DNA of 8,042 bases from Gemmatimonadota bacterium (lineage in GTDB: Bacteria; Gemmatimonadota; Gemmatimonadetes; Longimicrobiales; Gaopeijiaceae). How positions within the stretch are numbered: position 1 is the first letter of the stretch; every line of letters starts with the position of its first letter. The translations under genes and the position numbers were made by a program. The notes under the pieces are model-generated. The model was given only the letters and a program-made list of their open reading frames with translations. It did not search any database and had not been told where the DNA came from. Shown here piece by piece: positions 7,190-8,042 of this stretch. The DNA lies in assembly GCA_018678395.1 (NCBI GenBank), contig JAHHMJ010000084.1:1-8042 (forward strand), in the 5' to 3' direction.

Positions 7190-8042
7190 ATGACCCTGAA
7201 CGAACTGAGCAAGCGCGTCTCCGCCGCCCGCAAGGACGCCGAAGAGCGGGGCGAGACCTTCTATCCCGGCGCCTCGCGCATCCACCTCGCCTCGTTCCCC
7301 CCGAAGGAGCGCTGGAACGACTGGGTCGAGCTCGACAGCAAGTCGTGGCCCGAGCGGGTCGAGAAGCGCTACATGCTGGTCCCCACGACCTGCTTCAACT
7401 GCGAGTCCGCCTGCGGCCTCCTGGCCTACGTCGACAAGGAGACCCTGCAGGTCCGCAAGTTCGAGGGGAATCCGGAACACCCCGGCTCCCGGGGCCGCAA
7501 CTGCGCCAAGGGACCGGCCACCCTGAATCAGGTCACGGATCCGGATCGGATCCTGTATCCGCTCAAGCGAGTCGGTGAGCGGGGCGAAGGCCGCTGGGAG
7601 CGCTGCAGCTGGGACGAGGCGCTCGACGGACTGGCCGATCGCATCCGGACCGCGATCGAGGAAGACCGCCACGGCGAGGTGATGTACCACGTCGGCCGCC
7701 CCGGCGAGGACGGCTTCACCGAGCGCATGATCGCGCACTGGGGCATCGACGGGCACAACTCCCACACCAACATCTGCTCGTCGGGGGCGCGCACCGGCTA
7801 CCACTTCTGGATGGGCATCGACCGCCCCTCGCCGGATCACGCCAACGCCCGAGTGATTCTGCTCGTCAGCTCGCACCTCGAGTCGGGTCACTACTTCAAT
7901 CCGCACGCCCAGCGCATCATCGAGGGCAAGAAGAACGGCGCCAAGCTGATCGTGCTGGACACCCGGCTCAGCAACACCGCGACGCACGCCGATCTCTGGC
8001 TGTCGCCGCACCCGGGCAGTGAAGCCGCCATCTTCCTCGCGG
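7190..8042 (+). CDS. Molybdopterin oxidoreductase catalytic subunit (DMSO reductase superfamily), 3'-truncated by window edge, no Tat signal
   Basis: Catalytic subunit of a bis-MGD molybdenum (or tungsten) enzyme. The frame is open for 284 codons from the ATG to the window end; family members usually exceed 700 residues, so more than half is missing. A [4Fe-4S] site is formed by C68, C71, C75 and C105 (TTCFNCESACG ... RGRNCAKG), followed by the family motif DPDRILYPLKRVGERGEGRW (117-136) and WDEALDGLADRIR (141-153). Cys196 in HTNICSSGARTGY falls where the Mo-coordinating Cys/SeCys/Ser is found, suggesting a Cys ligand as in NapA, PsrA and related enzymes. VILLVSSHLESGHYFNPHAQ (222-241) and KLIVLDTRLSNTATHAD (252-268) fit the MGD-binding Rossmann-like part. 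The N-terminus (MTLNELSKRVSAARKDAEER) has no twin Arg or hydrophobic stretch, so the subunit should stay in the cytoplasm. Partnered with the fused Fe-S/NrfD protein, it resembles SoeABC-type cytoplasmic sulfite dehydrogenase in topology. Formate, sulfur or other substrates remain possible. The family is secure; the substrate is unknown. Confidence 0.95.
   Translation, partial: MTLNELSKRVSAARKDAEERGETFYPGASRIHLASFPPKERWNDWVELDSKSWPERVEKRYMLVPTTCFNCESACGLLAYVDKETLQVRKFEGNPEHPGSRGRNCAKGPATLNQVTDPDRILYPLKRVGERGEGRWERCSWDEALDGLADRIRTAIEEDRHGEVMYHVGRPGEDGFTERMIAHWGIDGHNSHTNICSSGARTGYHFWMGIDRPSPDHANARVILLVSSHLESGHYFNPHAQRIIEGKKNGAKLIVLDTRLSNTATHADLWLSPHPGSEAAIFLA

Noticed and set aside
7139..8011. 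290-codon open frame on the - strand
   Set aside because: Antisense to the molybdoenzyme gene, whose + strand frame stays open to the window end and carries canonical motifs.
5580..8042. Alternative complex III (act) operon
   Set aside because: ActB fuses the molybdoenzyme-like part with Fe-S, not Fe-S with NrfD, and is cofactor-free; here the catalytic subunit is separate with apparently intact cofactor ligands, and no multiheme cytochrome is visible.
1..8042. CRISPR arrays, tRNA/rRNA genes, insertion sequences
   Set aside because: No regularly spaced repeats, cloverleaf sequences, transposase-like proteins or terminal inverted repeats were seen.

Overview
High-G+C bacterial chromosomal DNA in which every supported gene lies on the + strand, with short gaps of 1, 51, 12, 153 and 14 bp. 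The mix of genes (a TolB-propeller S9 peptidase, a small CsgG-domain exported protein, ECF regulation, and a fused Fe-S/NrfD protein beside a molybdoenzyme without a Tat signal) fits a soil or marine Gemmatimonadota-type or related Gram-negative bacterium. That assignment rests on style and gene content only and is tentative.

Left part (1-3719): the 3' two-thirds of a prolyl-oligopeptidase-family (S9) peptidase, with seven-bladed-propeller-type repeats and a complete Ser-Asp-His triad, is cut by the left window edge. One base after its stop comes a 665-residue polytopic membrane protein, initiated at GTG, that resembles GT-C-type glycosyltransferases in layout but has no decisive motif.

Middle part (3720-5426): after a 51-bp gap carrying a 10-bp tandem repeat comes a secreted or lipid-anchored CsgG-like protein. 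Twelve bases later starts an ECF sigma factor whose C-terminus carries a Cys/His cluster of the zinc-binding anti-sigma (ZAS) type. It appears to be a sigma factor with a built-in sensor or inhibitor domain.

Right part (5427-8042): after a 153-bp leader region comes a two-gene redox module that continues beyond the window. The first gene fuses a four-cluster [4Fe-4S] electron-transfer domain (NrfC/PsrB type) to an eight-helix NrfD/PsrC quinone-site membrane domain. The second, cut by the right edge, is the catalytic subunit of a molybdopterin (DMSO reductase-superfamily) oxidoreductase with its N-terminal [4Fe-4S] site and a probable Cys ligand to Mo. Neither protein has a Tat signal, so the complex most likely faces the cytoplasm and exchanges electrons with the membrane quinone pool, as in SoeABC-type sulfite dehydrogenase. 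The substrate cannot be read from this window. The fused-sensor sigma factor next to this module is the most interesting arrangement here.
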